Assembly: GCA_025924435.1 (NCBI GenBank)
Contig: JAICIL010000089.1
Coordinates: forward strand, 1-13,951
DNA length: 13,951 bases
Direction: 5' to 3'
Origin: Chloroflexia bacterium
GTDB lineage: Bacteria > Chloroflexota > Chloroflexia > Thermomicrobiales > JALYUS01
In this document: piece after piece, positions 13,323-13,951 of the stretch
Numbering within the stretch: position 1 is the first letter of the stretch
How the letters are laid out: each line of letters begins with the position of its first letter
Position numbers and translations under genes: made by a program
Notes under the pieces: generated by a model
What the model was told of the DNA's origin: nothing
Seen by the model: the letters and a program-made list of their open reading frames with translations, nothing else
Databases searched by the model: none

Positions 13323-13951
13323 ATGCGTGCTATCCCTCGCCCGCTTCCGCTCGTCCCGCCGACCCACGCACGCACGGGGGCGCCGCGCGGAGACCGGATA
13401 CGGTTGTCCACCGCCCCGCGCGCTTTCCGATCTATCGCCGCCACGCTCCTCCTATTGAGCATCTGCGCCCCGCTCGCGGGCGTATCGGTGGCGGCGGACG
13501 ACGTGGACCCGGCGGCGCTCCACCAGCAGTGGCTGGACGCGATCAATCGCGGCGACCTGCCCGCCGTGATGGACCTCTTCACCGACGACGCGGTCTACGA
13601 GGGCGGTTTCGTCTGCCGCAATGCGCCCTGCGTCGGCAAAGACGCGGTGCAGGGCGAGATGGAGTTCCTCATCAGCCGCCACGCGCAATTCACGCGCACG
13701 CGCATGGAGGTCTCCGAACTGACGGCGACCGGCTTCCGCGAGCGCGTGATCTCCGGGTGGAACGAGACGCGCGCCGACCCGTACGCGGACGCGGGCCTGG
13801 ATCGCTTCATCAGCGTGACGACGCTCGGATTGCGCGGCGACAGCGGGGACGCACCATCCACGCAATTTATGGCCGCGCTCCCACCCCGGCCCGCACCGCC
13901 ACCGCCCATCTCCGCGGACTACGGGCGCTTCGTGGACGTGAATGGGCACAA
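13323..13951 (+). CDS. Exported NTF2/SnoaL-like protein, 3' end outside the window
   Basis: The frame is open from ATG 13323 to the window end (209 residues seen), so the gene is partial at 3'. A long basic N-region precedes a hydrophobic core (IAATLLLLSICAPLAGVSVAA, split as IAATLLLLSICAP and LAGVSVAA, about 38-58) with likely cleavage after VAA. Residues about 62-130 match the start of an NTF2/SnoaL domain: LHQQWLDAINRGDLPAVMDL followed by FTDDAVYEGG, then a Cys pair (C99, C103) in VCRNAPCVGKDAV. Such domains bind or isomerise small molecules; Chloroflexota carry many exported copies of unknown role. A Pro-rich stretch (188-195) may link to a second domain. Promoter and ribosome-binding site are good, so it is an independent unit. 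Confidence 0.8.
   Translation, partial: MRAIPRPLPLVPPTHARTGAPRGDRIRLSTAPRAFRSIAATLLLLSICAPLAGVSVAADDVDPAALHQQWLDAINRGDLPAVMDLFTDDAVYEGGFVCRNAPCVGKDAVQGEMEFLISRHAQFTRTRMEVSELTATGFRERVISGWNETRADPYADAGLDRFISVTTLGLRGDSGDAPSTQFMAALPPRPAPPPPISADYGRFVDVNGH

Noticed and set aside
1..13951. tRNA, rRNA or riboswitch
   Set aside because: No cloverleaf, rRNA core or recognised aptamer core was seen on either strand by reading; a covariance-model search would be needed to exclude small RNAs.

Overview
The window is GC-rich DNA (roughly two thirds G+C, with a strong G/C bias at third codon positions). It most resembles a Chloroflexota genome, perhaps the Thermomicrobia/Sphaerobacter side. The reasons are a sigma-like domain fused to a membrane stalk, a Tat-type lipoprotein with a Thr/Ala/Pro linker, abundant intergenic palindromic repeats, and a degenerate IS4-type element of a kind I associate with that phylum. 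The assignment is inference from style, not from a marker gene.

Layout. (1) 1-1977, plus strand: a large single-pass membrane protein with a cytoplasmic sigma-70-like half and an outside BACON/Ig-like domain. (2) 2121-2735, plus: a DinB-superfamily protein, convergent (17 bp gap) with an MFS transporter on the minus strand (2753-4015). (3) 4058-5229: a decayed IS4-family insertion sequence with intact 39-bp terminal inverted repeats and a transposase broken by three frameshifts and one nonsense codon. Its left end abuts the -10 of the MFS gene and its right end supplies the stop codon of livM. (4) 5206-10421, minus: a complete branched-chain-amino-acid-type (HAAT) ABC importer, transcribed livK-livG-livF-livH-livM. 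(5) 10633-12078, minus: an aldehyde dehydrogenase. (6) 12315-13127, plus: a divergent SDR oxidoreductase behind a perfect 15-bp palindrome. (7) 13323-13951, plus: the start of an exported NTF2/SnoaL-like protein that runs off the window.

The liv genes together make one importer: LivK captures the ligand outside, LivH and LivM form the channel, and LivG and LivF hydrolyse ATP. The dehydrogenase and the SDR next door could oxidise or reduce the imported compound or its breakdown product. The ligand cannot be read from sequence.

The most unusual signal lies between the genes. Four junctions (livF/livG, livG/livK, livK/dehydrogenase, dehydrogenase/SDR) each carry a long inverted repeat built from short iterated modules. 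Two sequence versions occur, and in the three-module ones the same three base changes are made in every module, so the layout is kept while the text is swapped. The livF/livH gap holds a different hairpin plus a heptanucleotide tandem repeat that encodes the end of LivF. The only liv junction without a repeat is the translationally overlapped livH/livM pair. The only stretch above 300 bases without an intact gene is 4016-5205, which is the insertion sequence remnant.
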